Origin: Lachnospiraceae bacterium
GTDB lineage: Bacteria > Bacillota > Clostridia > Lachnospirales > Lachnospiraceae
DNA: 6,942 nt
NCBI GenBank assembly: GCA_003489085.1
Contig: DNJM01000154.1
Coordinates: 1 to 6,942, forward strand
Reading direction: 5' to 3'
Part shown: piece after piece, positions 1 to 6,067 of the stretch
Numbering within the stretch: the first letter of the stretch is position 1
Layout of the letters: the number at the start of each line of letters is the position of its first letter
Made by a program: the position numbers and the translations under genes
The notes under the pieces: generated by a model
What the model saw: the letters and a program-made list of their open reading frames with translations, nothing else
The model's database searches: none
Told to the model about the DNA's origin: nothing

Positions 1-10
1 GTTATAATAA

Positions 11-625
11 ATGATAGCAATAATCGATTATGATGCGGGAAATATTAAAAGTGTGGAAAAGGCGATGCAGTATCTGGGTCAGCAGGTCGTTGTGACAAGG
101 GATCCGGAGGAAATACTGCATGCCGATAAAGTGATCCTTCCGGGGGTCGGTGCATTTAAGGATGCGATGGAGAAGCTGCATCAATATGGGCTGGTGGAGG
201 TTATCCGGCGTGTGGCAGATCAGGGGACTCCGCTGCTTGGCATCTGTCTCGGGCTGCAGCTTTTGTTTGAGGAAAGCGAGGAAGGACCGGGAGTAGACGG
301 ACTGGGAATTTTAAAAGGCGAGATTCTGAAGCTGCCGAAAAAAGAGGGCTTAAAGATTCCGCATATGGGATGGAATGCACTGACACTTCGGAATGAAGGA
401 CGGCTGTTCAGAGGGATTGAGGATGGAGCCCATGTGTATTTTGTACATTCTTATTATCTGAAGGCAGAGGATGAGAAGATTGTAAAGGCAGTGACGCAGT
501 ATGGGACAGAGATTCATGCTTCTGTGGAACAGGGAAATGTATTCGCCTGTCAGTTTCACCCGGAGAAGAGCAGTACGACGGGACTGCGGATATTGAAGAA
601 TTTTACTGAGCTAAGGGATATATAG
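11..625 (+). CDS. hisH: Imidazole glycerol phosphate synthase, glutaminase subunit HisH
   Basis: HisH hydrolyses glutamine and channels the ammonia to HisF, which uses it to make imidazole glycerol phosphate and AICAR in histidine biosynthesis; it acts in the cytoplasm as a HisH-HisF heterodimer. The 204-residue protein has the full length of the family and a complete class I glutamine amidotransferase domain: the N-terminal IIDYDAGN strand-loop, the PGVGAF oxyanion region (44-49), the nucleophile elbow GICLGLQ with Cys79, and QFHPEKS near the end supplying His183 and Glu185, which complete the triad. The start is set by homology. No Shine-Dalgarno sequence is visible in the ten bases that precede it, and the window cuts off further upstream context. 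The gene lies 10 bases upstream of hisF, its partner. No hisA lies between them, unlike the common hisH-hisA-hisF order. Identification is secure. Confidence 0.97.
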   Translation: MIAIIDYDAGNIKSVEKAMQYLGQQVVVTRDPEEILHADKVILPGVGAFKDAMEKLHQYGLVEVIRRVADQGTPLLGICLGLQLLFEESEEGPGVDGLGILKGEILKLPKKEGLKIPHMGWNALTLRNEGRLFRGIEDGAHVYFVHSYYLKAEDEKIVKAVTQYGTEIHASVEQGNVFACQFHPEKSSTTGLRILKNFTELRDI

Positions 626-635
626 GAGAAGAGAC

Positions 636-1397
636 ATGCTGACAAAACGGATTATACCATGCCTGGATGTACACGCAGGGCGGGTAGTGAAGGGTGTAAA
701 TTTTGTGGATTTAAGGGATGCCGGCGATCCGGTGGAGATTGCGAAGGCTTATGATGCAGCCGGAGCGGACGAACTGGTATTTCTGGATATTACGGCTTCT
801 TCTGACCAGAGGAATACGGTGGTGGAAATGGTGCGCCGGGTGGCGAAGCAGGTATTCATTCCCTTTACGGTGGGCGGAGGAATCCGGACCGTAGAGGATT
901 TCAGAGCACTTTTGAGAGAAGGAGCGGATAAAATATCCATCAATTCTTCTGCCATTGATCGTCCGGAGCTGATCCGGGAGGCCGCAGAGAAGTTCGGCAG
1001 CCAGTGTGTGGTAGTGGCGATTGATGCAAAGAAGCGTGCGGATGGAACCGGGTGGAATATTTATAAACACGGCGGAAGAATTGATGTCGGAATCGATGCG
1101 GTAGAGTGGGCAACGAGGGCGGCTGCACTGGGAGCCGGAGAGATCCTGCTGACCAGCATGGACTGCGATGGAACAAAGGCCGGTTATGATAATGAACTGC
1201 TGAAGGCAGTGGCCGAGGCTGTGGATATTCCGGTGATCGCCTCCGGAGGCGCAGGCACGCTGGAGCATTTTTATGAGGCTCTGACAGAAGGGAAGGTAGA
1301 TGCCGCACTGGCAGCTTCTCTCTTTCACTATAAGGAGCTTGAGATTCGTGAAGTGAAGGAATACCTGAAGAAGAGGGGCGTTTCCGTACGTCTGTAA
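636..1397 (+). CDS. hisF: Imidazole glycerol phosphate synthase, cyclase subunit HisF
   Basis: HisF is the (beta/alpha)8-barrel cyclase subunit. It combines ammonia from HisH with PRFAR to give imidazole glycerol phosphate and AICAR, the latter feeding back into purine synthesis. At 253 residues it is full length. The two catalytic aspartates sit where they do in the well-studied Thermotoga enzyme: Asp11 in the IIPCLDV strand and Asp130 in VVVAID. Phosphate-binding loops are visible as TVGGGIRT (78-85), the ISINSSA region (100-106), TSMDCDGT (173-180) and ASGGAG (202-207). The paired half-barrel layout of HisA/HisF is clear, and LTKRIIPCLDV at the start marks it as HisF, not HisA. A GGAGA ribosome binding site at 625-629 overlaps the hisH stop codon, which suggests translational coupling. 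The hisF stop codon in turn overlaps the ribosome binding site of ung. No hisI or hisE follows. Confidence 0.98.
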   Translation: MLTKRIIPCLDVHAGRVVKGVNFVDLRDAGDPVEIAKAYDAAGADELVFLDITASSDQRNTVVEMVRRVAKQVFIPFTVGGGIRTVEDFRALLREGADKISINSSAIDRPELIREAAEKFGSQCVVVAIDAKKRADGTGWNIYKHGGRIDVGIDAVEWATRAAALGAGEILLTSMDCDGTKAGYDNELLKAVAEAVDIPVIASGGAGTLEHFYEALTEGKVDAALAASLFHYKELEIREVKEYLKKRGVSVRL

Positions 1398-1401
1398 GGA
1401 G
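1396..1401 (+). promoter_or_regulatory. Ribosome binding site that fixes the ung start
   Basis: AAGGAG overlaps the last two bases of the hisF stop codon. It lies 8 bases before the ATG at 1410 but only 2 bases before the ATG at 1404, and it runs into the GTG at 1401. Only the 1410 start has normal spacing, so the two upstream in-frame start codons are unlikely to be used. Confidence 0.75.
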
Positions 1402-1409
1402 TGATGGAT

Positions 1410-2096
1410 ATGGCAGCGATCAGTAATGACTGGCTCATTCCGCTGGGAGAAGAATTCAAGAAACCGTATTATAAAAAGTTATATCAGACCATATTGCAGG
1501 AGTATCGTACCAGACAGATATTCCCGCCGTCGGATGACATTTTCAATGCATTTCACCTGACGCCGTTAAAGAATGTCAAGGTGGTCATTCTGGGGCAGGA
1601 TCCGTATCATGGAGTGGGACAGGCACATGGACTGTGCTTTTCTGTAAAGCCGGATGTAGAGATACCGCCGTCACTGGTAAATATCTACCAGGAGCTGCAC
1701 GATGATCTGGGCTGCACGATTCCGAAGCATGGCTATCTGACAAAATGGGCGGCTCAGGGAGTGCTTCTTCTGAATACGGTTCTGACGGTACGGGCGCATC
1801 AGGCGAATTCCCACCGTGGTATCGGCTGGGAAGAATTTACAGATGCTGCGATCCGGGCAGTCAATGCGCAGGATCGTCCGATTGTGTTCATCCTGTGGGG
1901 GCGGCCGGCGCAGATGAAGAAAAGTATGCTGAACAATCCGAAGCATCTGATTCTGGAGGCACCACATCCGAGTCCTCTTTCAGCATACCGGGGCTTCTTT
2001 GGGAGCAAACCGTTCAGCAAGACGAATGAATTTTTGAAAATGCATGGTGTAGAGCCGATCGACTGGCAGATAGAGGATGAACAGGGAGCATATTAG
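1410..2096 (+). CDS. ung: Uracil-DNA glycosylase (family 1)
   Basis: This enzyme removes uracil from DNA, arising by cytosine deamination or dUTP misincorporation, and so starts base-excision repair. From the ATG at 1410 the product is 228 residues, the usual family 1 size, and its numbering nearly coincides with the E. coli enzyme. The water-activating loop GQDPYH is at 62-67 with catalytic Asp64. Phe77 in LCFSV stacks on the base, and Asn122 in LLLNT reads uracil. The DNA-intercalation loop HPSPLSAYRG starts at His186, the second catalytic residue. Everything needed for activity is present. It follows hisF by 12 bases and precedes the ArsR gene by 15 bases, so it appears to ride on the his transcript. 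There is no functional link to histidine synthesis; this is probably positional. In-frame starts at 1401 (GTG) and 1404 (ATG) would add only two or three residues. Confidence 0.97.
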   Translation: MAAISNDWLIPLGEEFKKPYYKKLYQTILQEYRTRQIFPPSDDIFNAFHLTPLKNVKVVILGQDPYHGVGQAHGLCFSVKPDVEIPPSLVNIYQELHDDLGCTIPKHGYLTKWAAQGVLLLNTVLTVRAHQANSHRGIGWEEFTDAAIRAVNAQDRPIVFILWGRPAQMKKSMLNNPKHLILEAPHPSPLSAYRGFFGSKPFSKTNEFLKMHGVEPIDWQIEDEQGAY

Positions 2097-2111
2097 GAAG
2101 CGGGGAGTGCT

Positions 2112-2489
2112 ATGGCAAAAAGAGAGAAAATAGAGAAAATAGAATGTGAATGCTGCGATGTCGTCCAGACACATGAGGAATTGATTCAGAAGGTAGAGGG
2201 ACATTTGCCGGATGAGCAGAAGCTGAAGGATCTGGCGGATTTCTTTAAGGTATTCGGGGATACAACCAGAATCCGGATCCTTTGTGTACTGTTGGCATCG
2301 GAGATGTGTGTCTGTGATCTGGCTGAGGTATTATCTATGAGCCAGTCTGCGATTTCTCATCAGCTCCGGATATTGAAGCAGATGAAGCTGGTAAAGAACA
2401 GACGGGAAGGAAAGACTGTGTTCTATTCTCTTGCAGACGATCATATTCTGACGATTATCAGTCAGGGTATGGAGCATGTGGAGGAATAG
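2112..2489 (+). CDS. ArsR/SmtB-family metal-responsive repressor (CadC/ZiaR type)
   Basis: This is a 125-residue winged-helix dimeric repressor of the ArsR/SmtB family, which leaves its operator when metal binds. The core is KVFGDTTRIRIL (46-57), the recognition helix region SMSQSAISHQLRILK (75-89) and the wing NRREGKTVFYSL (95-106). Two metal-site classes are visible. The alpha3/N site has Cys66 and Cys68 in MCVCDL plus N-terminal Cys12, Cys14 and Cys15, as in cadmium/lead sensors. The alpha5 site is a complete Asp109-x-His111-x10-His122-xx-Glu125, as in the zinc sensors SmtB and CzrA. The metal is therefore probably a soft or borderline divalent ion (Zn, Cd or Pb), by inference. A GGGGAG ribosome binding site is at 2102-2107. 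Close relatives normally precede a P-type metal ATPase gene; here a TPR lipoprotein follows immediately. I found no convincing operator dyad upstream of it. Confidence 0.93.
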   Translation: MAKREKIEKIECECCDVVQTHEELIQKVEGHLPDEQKLKDLADFFKVFGDTTRIRILCVLLASEMCVCDLAEVLSMSQSAISHQLRILKQMKLVKNRREGKTVFYSLADDHILTIISQGMEHVEE

Positions 2490-2507
2490 ATGCAGCAGAG
2501 GGTGAGT

Positions 2508-3077
2508 ATGAATCATAAGATCATAAAGTATTTATATAGAGGAAGGATACTTTGCTGTCTTCTGGCAATGTGTCTGCTGCTTTCTGGCTGCGAACTGATC
2601 GGACTGTCCGGGAAAGAGGATAAAATTGCGGCAGGACTTTCCTGCCTGGAAGAAAAGAAGTATGATGAGGCGATTGCAGCCTTTCAGGAAGCTGTGGAAG
2701 CAGAAACAGATATCGGAGAAGCATACCGTGGTATCGGGATTGCGCTTTGGGAGCAGGAACAATATTCAGAAGCGAAGGAAGCATTTAAAAAGGCTCTGAT
2801 TAACGGGTCGATGAAGACGGGAACCATCTATAATTTCCTTGGAATCTGCAGCCTGAAGGAAGAAGATCTGGACAGTGCATTAACATATTTTGAAACAGGG
2901 ATCCGTTGTGAAAAAGAAGGCAGTGTACTGCAGCAGGAAATGGAATTTAATGTCATTGCCATTTACGAAAAGAAATTAGAATGGGAAACGGCGAAAGCCA
3001 AAATGGAAGCATATATTACAAAATACCCGGACGATGAAAAGGCCGCAAAGGAAGCGGAGTTCCTCAGAACACGCTGA
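2508..3077 (+). CDS. Small TPR-repeat lipoprotein
   Basis: From the ATG at 2508 the product is 189 residues. It opens with a basic n-region (Lys4, Lys7, Arg11, Arg13), a hydrophobic stretch (14-25) and the lipobox LSGC, so Cys28 should be lipidated after signal peptidase II cleavage and the protein anchored on the outer face of the membrane. The rest is helical with about four tetratricopeptide-like repeats: roughly 38-66 (KKYDEAIAAFQEAVE), 71-100 (EQYSEAKEAFKKAL), 104-135 (LDSALTYFETGI) and a degenerate one at 143-173. TPR arrays bind other proteins, but the partner cannot be read from the sequence. An in-frame ATG at 2490, directly after the ArsR stop, has its own GGAGG at 2480-2484 and would add six residues. 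I prefer 2508 because GAGGG just upstream gives a more typical signal peptide. The gene is likely co-transcribed with the repressor. Confidence 0.82.
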   Translation: MNHKIIKYLYRGRILCCLLAMCLLLSGCELIGLSGKEDKIAAGLSCLEEKKYDEAIAAFQEAVEAETDIGEAYRGIGIALWEQEQYSEAKEAFKKALINGSMKTGTIYNFLGICSLKEEDLDSALTYFETGIRCEKEGSVLQQEMEFNVIAIYEKKLEWETAKAKMEAYITKYPDDEKAAKEAEFLRTR

Positions 3078-3109
3078 TGCCGGAGACCTTCGGCATCGGC
3101 CGGGTTTTT
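3076..3109 (+). terminator. Probable weak intrinsic terminator after the lipoprotein gene
   Basis: GATGCCG (3076-3082) overlaps the lipoprotein stop codon and pairs perfectly with CGGCATC (3091-3097). G-T and A-T pairs can extend the stem and leave a GACC loop. A five-T run at 3105-3109 follows, but seven bases (GGCCGGG) separate it from this stem. A shorter alternative, CGGC (3091-3094) with GCCG (3099-3102), sits closer to the T-run and excludes the first hairpin. The position at the end of a gene cluster supports a terminator. The split between stem and T-tract suggests partial or conditional read-through into hflX. Confidence 0.5.
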
Positions 3110-3116
3110 GGCATCA

Positions 3117-3137
3117 GGAGCTTTTCGGGAAAGCTCC
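3117..3137 (+). other. Strong hairpin in the hflX leader
   Basis: GGAGCTTT (3117-3124) and AAAGCTCC (3130-3137) form a perfect 8-bp stem around a five-base loop, TCGGG. No T-tract follows, so it is not a standard terminator on the plus strand. On the minus strand there is no gene to terminate. It sits 17 bases upstream of the hflX ribosome binding site AAAGGAG (3155-3161), and its CTCC arm could in principle pair with that site instead. It may be an RNA-stability or translation-control element, but the function is unknown. Confidence 0.5.
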
Positions 3138-3168
3138 GACTGGCAGTACAGCATAAAGGAGTAATGAG

Positions 3169-4452
3169 ATGATAGAGTTAAAAAAGGATATGGAGAAGGT
3201 CATCCTGGTCGGCGTCAGTGAACAGGACGGGGATGATACCGAGCGTTCCCTGAAGGAGCTTGCGGAGCTGGTAAAAACTGCCGGAGCCGAAAGCGTGGGG
3301 CAGGTGATCCAGAAGCGGGAGATGATTCATTCGGGAACCTATGTCGGAACCGGAAAGCTTACGGAGATCAAAGAGCTGATCTGGGAAACAGAGGCGGACG
3401 GGATTGTCTGTGATGATGAGCTGTCACCGGCGCAGATCGGGAATCTGGAAGAAGCACTGCAGGTCAAGATACTGGATCGAACGCTGGTGATACTGGACAT
3501 TTTTGCAGCCCATGCCATGACACGGGAAGGAAAGATTCAGGTGGAGCTGGCGCAGCTCAAATACCGCCAGTCCAGGCTGACCGGTCTTGGAAAATCATTG
3601 TCCAGGCTGGGTGGTGGTATCGGCACGAGGGGGCCGGGCGAGAAAAAGCTGGAGATGGATCGTCGTCTGATCAAGGGGCGGATCGCGCAGCTGAACCGGG
3701 AGTTGAAGGAGGTTAAGAGACACCGGCAGATAGCCAGAGAGAGACGGCAGAAGAACCGTATTCCGGTGGCGGCCATCGTAGGCTATACGAATGCAGGGAA
3801 ATCCACCCTGCTGAACCAGCTGACCGGGGCAGATGTCCTGAGTGAAGATAAGCTGTTCGCAACATTGGATCCAACGACACGGCTTTTGACGCTGCCCGGG
3901 AAGCAGGAGCTGCTGCTGACCGATACGGTGGGATTTATCCGGAAGCTGCCGCATCACCTGATCGAGGCATTTAAAAGTACATTAGAGGAAGCGAAGTACG
4001 CGGATCTGATTCTGCATGTCGTGGATGTATCCAGTCCGGAGATGGACGAGCAGATGTATATCGTCTACCAGATCCTGCAGGAGCTGGAGGCAAATGACAG
4101 GCCTGTGATTACTGTGTTCAACAAGCAGGATAAGATAGAAGGACAGGAGGTCATTCTGCGGGACTTCCGTGCGGAACAGATTGTGAAGATTTCCGCCAGA
4201 ACAGGGCAGGGGCTGGAGGATCTGAAGGAGGCACTGAGCGGAATCCTTCGCAGGCAGAAGATGGCGATAGAGGCGGTCTTCCCATATGCGGAGGCAGGAA
4301 AGATTCAGATGATCCGTAAGTCCGGTGAGCTTCTGGAAGAGGAGTACCGTGAAGAGGGGATTTTTGTAAGGGCTTTTGTTCCGGCAGAGCTCTATGCGAG
4401 GGTATTGCCCGGTGGAGAGGAAGAAAAGGAGTCCGGAAACGGAGAAGCATAA
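3169..4452 (+). CDS. hflX: Ribosome-associated GTPase HflX
   Basis: HflX is a translational GTPase that binds the 50S subunit and splits stalled or hibernating 70S ribosomes, especially after heat or antibiotic stress. The 427-residue protein has the family's usual length. The N-terminal HflX domain covers about 1-160 and includes HSGTYVGTGKL (54-64), the LDRT stretch (102-105) and the glycine-rich GGGIGTRGPGEKKLE (148-162). A charged coiled-coil linker (about 163-195) follows. The GTPase domain has every G motif: G1 GYTNAGKST (205-213), the G2 region FATLDPTT (230-237), G3 DTVGF (252-256), G4 NKQD (318-321) and G5 SAR (342-344). A C-terminal domain ends near 415, followed by a short acidic tail. 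AAAGGAG at 3155-3161 gives 7-base spacing to this ATG. The ATG at 3164 leads straight to a stop and is not a start. The gene precedes the methyltransferase by 28 bases. Confidence 0.96.
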   Translation: MIELKKDMEKVILVGVSEQDGDDTERSLKELAELVKTAGAESVGQVIQKREMIHSGTYVGTGKLTEIKELIWETEADGIVCDDELSPAQIGNLEEALQVKILDRTLVILDIFAAHAMTREGKIQVELAQLKYRQSRLTGLGKSLSRLGGGIGTRGPGEKKLEMDRRLIKGRIAQLNRELKEVKRHRQIARERRQKNRIPVAAIVGYTNAGKSTLLNQLTGADVLSEDKLFATLDPTTRLLTLPGKQELLLTDTVGFIRKLPHHLIEAFKSTLEEAKYADLILHVVDVSSPEMDEQMYIVYQILQELEANDRPVITVFNKQDKIEGQEVILRDFRAEQIVKISARTGQGLEDLKEALSGILRRQKMAIEAVFPYAEAGKIQMIRKSGELLEEEYREEGIFVRAFVPAELYARVLPGGEEEKESGNGEA

Positions 4453-4480
4453 GAAAGAGAAACGGAGAGAGATAGACAGG

Positions 4481-5050
4481 ATGGAACAGGTTCAGATTAC
4501 ACAATGGTGCAGACGCTTTATTGAAGAGCAGGTGCAGGAGGGAGACTGGTGTATCGATGCGACTGCAGGAAACGGGAATGATACGGAGCTCCTGTGCCGC
4601 CTGGTCGGAGAAGCCGGAAGGGTATGGGCATTCGATATTCAGGAGCAGGCGATAGAAGCGACCAGAAAGCGCCTGGCAGAAAAAGGCCTGTCCGACAGGG
4701 CCAGGCTGATTCTGGGAAGCCATGCGGAAATGGAACGGTATATAGAAGGGGCCGAAGGCAGGATCTCCTGTATTGTATTTAACTTTGGATATCTGCCGGG
4801 TGGAGATCATTCGGTTGCTACACAGGCAGATACCAGTGTGAAAGCGATCCAGCAGGGACTACGGCTGCTGAAAAAGGGTGGTCTGATGAGCCTGTGCATC
4901 TATAGCGGAGGCGACAGCGGATTTACGGAGCGGGATGTGCTTCTGGACGATCTGAAACAGCTGGATCCGAAGCAGTACCTGGTGATTGTAAGTGAATATT
5001 ATAATCGTCCGAATCACCCGCCGCTTCCTGTACTGGTGATCCGGCTGTAA
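4481..5050 (+). CDS. mnmM: Class I SAM-dependent methyltransferase, YtqB/MnmM type (tRNA mnm5s2U34)
   Basis: The product is a 189-residue stand-alone Rossmann methyltransferase. SAM-binding motif I is DATAGNGNDT (26-35), and the acidic residue ending strand 2 is Asp52 in WAFDIQ. The family hallmark NFGYLPGGD follows (101-109), then the ADTSVKAIQQGLRLLKKGG helix-turn and a late PNHPP (177-181). This pattern matches YtqB of Bacillus subtilis (about 194 residues), once called a putative rRNA methylase. As I recall, it was later shown to methylate 5-aminomethyl-2-thiouridine at the tRNA wobble position and renamed MnmM. Function here is by family resemblance. The start at 4481 matches the family N-terminus, though only a distant GGAG (4464-4467) and an adjacent AGG are visible. 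An upstream in-frame ATG at 4376 would overlap hflX by 77 bases and add a basic, low-complexity leader, so I reject it. The last 128 bases lie antisense to the AraC-type gene. Confidence 0.87.
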   Translation: MEQVQITQWCRRFIEEQVQEGDWCIDATAGNGNDTELLCRLVGEAGRVWAFDIQEQAIEATRKRLAEKGLSDRARLILGSHAEMERYIEGAEGRISCIVFNFGYLPGGDHSVATQADTSVKAIQQGLRLLKKGGLMSLCIYSGGDSGFTERDVLLDDLKQLDPKQYLVIVSEYYNRPNHPPLPVLVIRL

Positions 5051-5897
5051 AGACGGGATGCCGCTTCTGCGTCTCCCGGGGAGATTCCTGAAAGGCTTTC
5101 TTATAGGCTCTGGAAAATGTCGAATAGTCCTTGAAGCCGCAGTCATAGCAAACCTGTGTGATAGGGAACCGGTGCAGGATCTGTTCTCTGGCCATGGCAA
5201 GCCGTTTCTGGGTGATATAGTGACCGATAGTAAAGCCGGTCTCTTCCTTAAAAGTCCGCATCATGTGATACCGGCTCATATAGAACTGGCCGGCGATCTC
5301 ATCGATGGAGAGGTCGTTCGTCAGATGCTCATTGATATAGCGCACAATATGCTGAATCTTCGGATGGGCCTCAGTGGTGTCCAGGAAGTTCAGGGAATTG
5401 TGCCGTACGGCTCGGTTCAGGTGGATCATGAATTCCAGAAAAAGAACCTGTCGGTACAGATCTGTGGCATAGTCTTCTTCCTGAAAGGCCTGCTCCAAGC
5501 GGGTGATCGCATGAGGCAGTGGATTTGACTGCGGCGAAAGAATCCGCAGAACACCGGAATGCTCGGCAGCGGATTTCTGAAAGCAGTACCCGAGATCATA
5601 GTCCTCTGTGCGGTAGGAATCGATAAAGTGCGGTGAGATATAGACAACGATCCGTTCATAAGGACTGGTACTATGAATCATAGGCTTATGGATCTCGTTG
5701 TGGCGGACCAATACAATATCATATGGCTGCAGCAGGTAAGATTTCCCTTCAATGATGTAGCTGACGTCTCCCCGAAGAAAGATCAGCAGCTTGTCGAAAT
5801 CATGATAATGAAAGGAAAAGGTTTTCTGCGTCTGGTCAGTGATATGGAACAGGCGGAAGGCGCTGTGCAGATATCCTTTTTTCAGATAGCTTTCCAT
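4923..5897 (-). CDS. AraC-family transcriptional regulator with N-terminal cupin domain
   Basis: This is a 324-residue regulator. Residues about 20-90 form a cupin-like ligand-sensing domain (FSFHYHDFDKLLIFLRG, then YLLQPYDIVLV and HNEIHKP), as in sugar- and amino-acid-responsive AraC proteins. Residues about 180-280 are the two-helix-turn-helix DNA-binding domain: LSIDEIAGQFYMSRYHMMRTFK (196-217) and ITQVCYDCGFKDYSTFSRAYKKAFQESPRE (246-275), the latter carrying the family's GFxDxSxFxRxFKK signature. The start has an AAAGGAG ribosome binding site (complement of 5907-5913) 9 bases upstream. The domain normally ends near residue 280. Here 41 more residues, from Thr284 on, are encoded antisense to the 3' end of the methyltransferase gene and look like read-through past a lost stop codon. 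The gene is divergent from the DapF-like gene, which makes that gene and its own promoter the likeliest targets. The ligand is unknown. Confidence 0.92.
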   Translation of the reverse strand: MESYLKKGYLHSAFRLFHITDQTQKTFSFHYHDFDKLLIFLRGDVSYIIEGKSYLLQPYDIVLVRHNEIHKPMIHSTSPYERIVVYISPHFIDSYRTEDYDLGYCFQKSAAEHSGVLRILSPQSNPLPHAITRLEQAFQEEDYATDLYRQVLFLEFMIHLNRAVRHNSLNFLDTTEAHPKIQHIVRYINEHLTNDLSIDEIAGQFYMSRYHMMRTFKEETGFTIGHYITQKRLAMAREQILHRFPITQVCYDCGFKDYSTFSRAYKKAFQESPRETQKRHPVFTAGSPVQEAAGDSDDYNIHLQSPGTASDPAVSDRPEAHPAP

Positions 5898-5947
5898 GAA
5901 GGTATTCTCCTTTCCGATGCCCGGAATGAACTGTGGGCGAAAGTGTG

Positions 5948-5976
5948 TTTATAGCATTTTCTATTTATAGTATAGA
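5948..5976 (-). promoter_or_regulatory. Candidate promoter for the AraC-family gene
   Basis: Read on the minus strand, TGCTATAAA (complement of 5948-5956) is an extended -10 element. It lies about 40 bases before the ribosome binding site. The -35 position at 17-base spacing (complement of 5971-5976, TCTATA) is poor, as expected for a promoter that needs an activator. A second possible -10, TATACT (complement of 5969-5974), lies slightly upstream. The region is very AT-rich, so chance matches are likely. Confidence 0.35.
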
Positions 5977-6028
5977 GCATTATTTGCAATATAGTAAGCA
6001 TTATTTTAATATTAAGCGGAAATAATGC
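5976..6028. repeat. Spaced repeats in the divergent region, candidate AraC-family operator
   Basis: AGCATTATTT occurs at 5976-5985 and again at 5997-6006, exactly 21 bases apart start to start. The nine bases GCATTATTT recur inverted as AAATAATGC at 6020-6028, giving a 9-bp perfect inverted repeat with the second copy across a 13-base spacer. A weaker partial copy, AGCATT, begins at 5953. The palindrome TTAATATTAA lies at 6006-6015. AraC-family proteins commonly bind direct-repeat half-sites spaced about 21 bp. The inverted copy falls in the spacer of the proposed dapF-like promoter. The repeats are seen directly; binding is inferred. Confidence 0.55.
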
Positions 6029-6038
6029 CTGCTATGAT
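6010..6038 (+). promoter_or_regulatory. Candidate promoter for the DapF-like gene
   Basis: TGCTATGAT (6030-6038) is an extended -10 element, TGn followed by a five-of-six match to TATAAT. The 17-base-spaced -35 position (6010-6015, TATTAA) is a poor match to TTGACA. A start of transcription near 6045 would give a leader of about 20 bases containing the GGAGGG ribosome binding site (6054-6059), which is 8 bases from the ATG. The inverted repeat copy at 6020-6028 lies inside this promoter, so a bound regulator could block or modulate it. Confidence 0.5.
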
Positions 6039-6067
6039 AGAATCAGTAAAGATGGAGGGATTGCAGG

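Noticed and set aside
3..8. Perfect TATAAT just before hisH
   Set aside because: It lies 2 bases from the start codon, so transcription would begin inside the gene after the ATG. It is probably a chance match in the short AT-rich gap.
711..1328. 205-codon minus-strand open frame inside hisF
   Set aside because: It is antisense to a complete hisF, with no family resemblance and no sensible ribosome binding site context.
1401..1409. Earlier ung starts at GTG 1401 or ATG 1404
   Set aside because: Both overlap or crowd the AAGGAG at 1396-1401. The ATG at 1410 has normal 8-base spacing and matches family length.
2490..2507. Upstream ATG start for the TPR lipoprotein
   Set aside because: It is possible, with its own GGAGG, but it adds six polar residues ahead of the signal peptide. 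The ATG at 2508 gives a more typical lipoprotein n-region. Not fully excluded.
3164..3172. ATG-AGA-TGA mini reading frame overlapping the hflX start
   Set aside because: It has two codons only and lies just 2 bases after the ribosome binding site. The ATG at 3169 has better spacing and opens the conserved protein.
4376..4480. N-terminal extension of the methyltransferase into hflX
   Set aside because: The extra 35 residues are basic and low complexity, overlap hflX by 77 bases and are absent from the YtqB/MnmM family.
4151..4810. 219-codon minus-strand open frame across the end of hflX and start of the methyltransferase
   Set aside because: It lies antisense to two well-supported genes, has no recognisable domain and has a proline/serine-rich composition typical of a shadow frame.
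5058..5528. 156-codon plus-strand open frame opposite the AraC-type gene
   Set aside because: It mirrors the codons of the regulator on the other strand. The minus-strand product has clear cupin and helix-turn-helix signatures, while this one has none.
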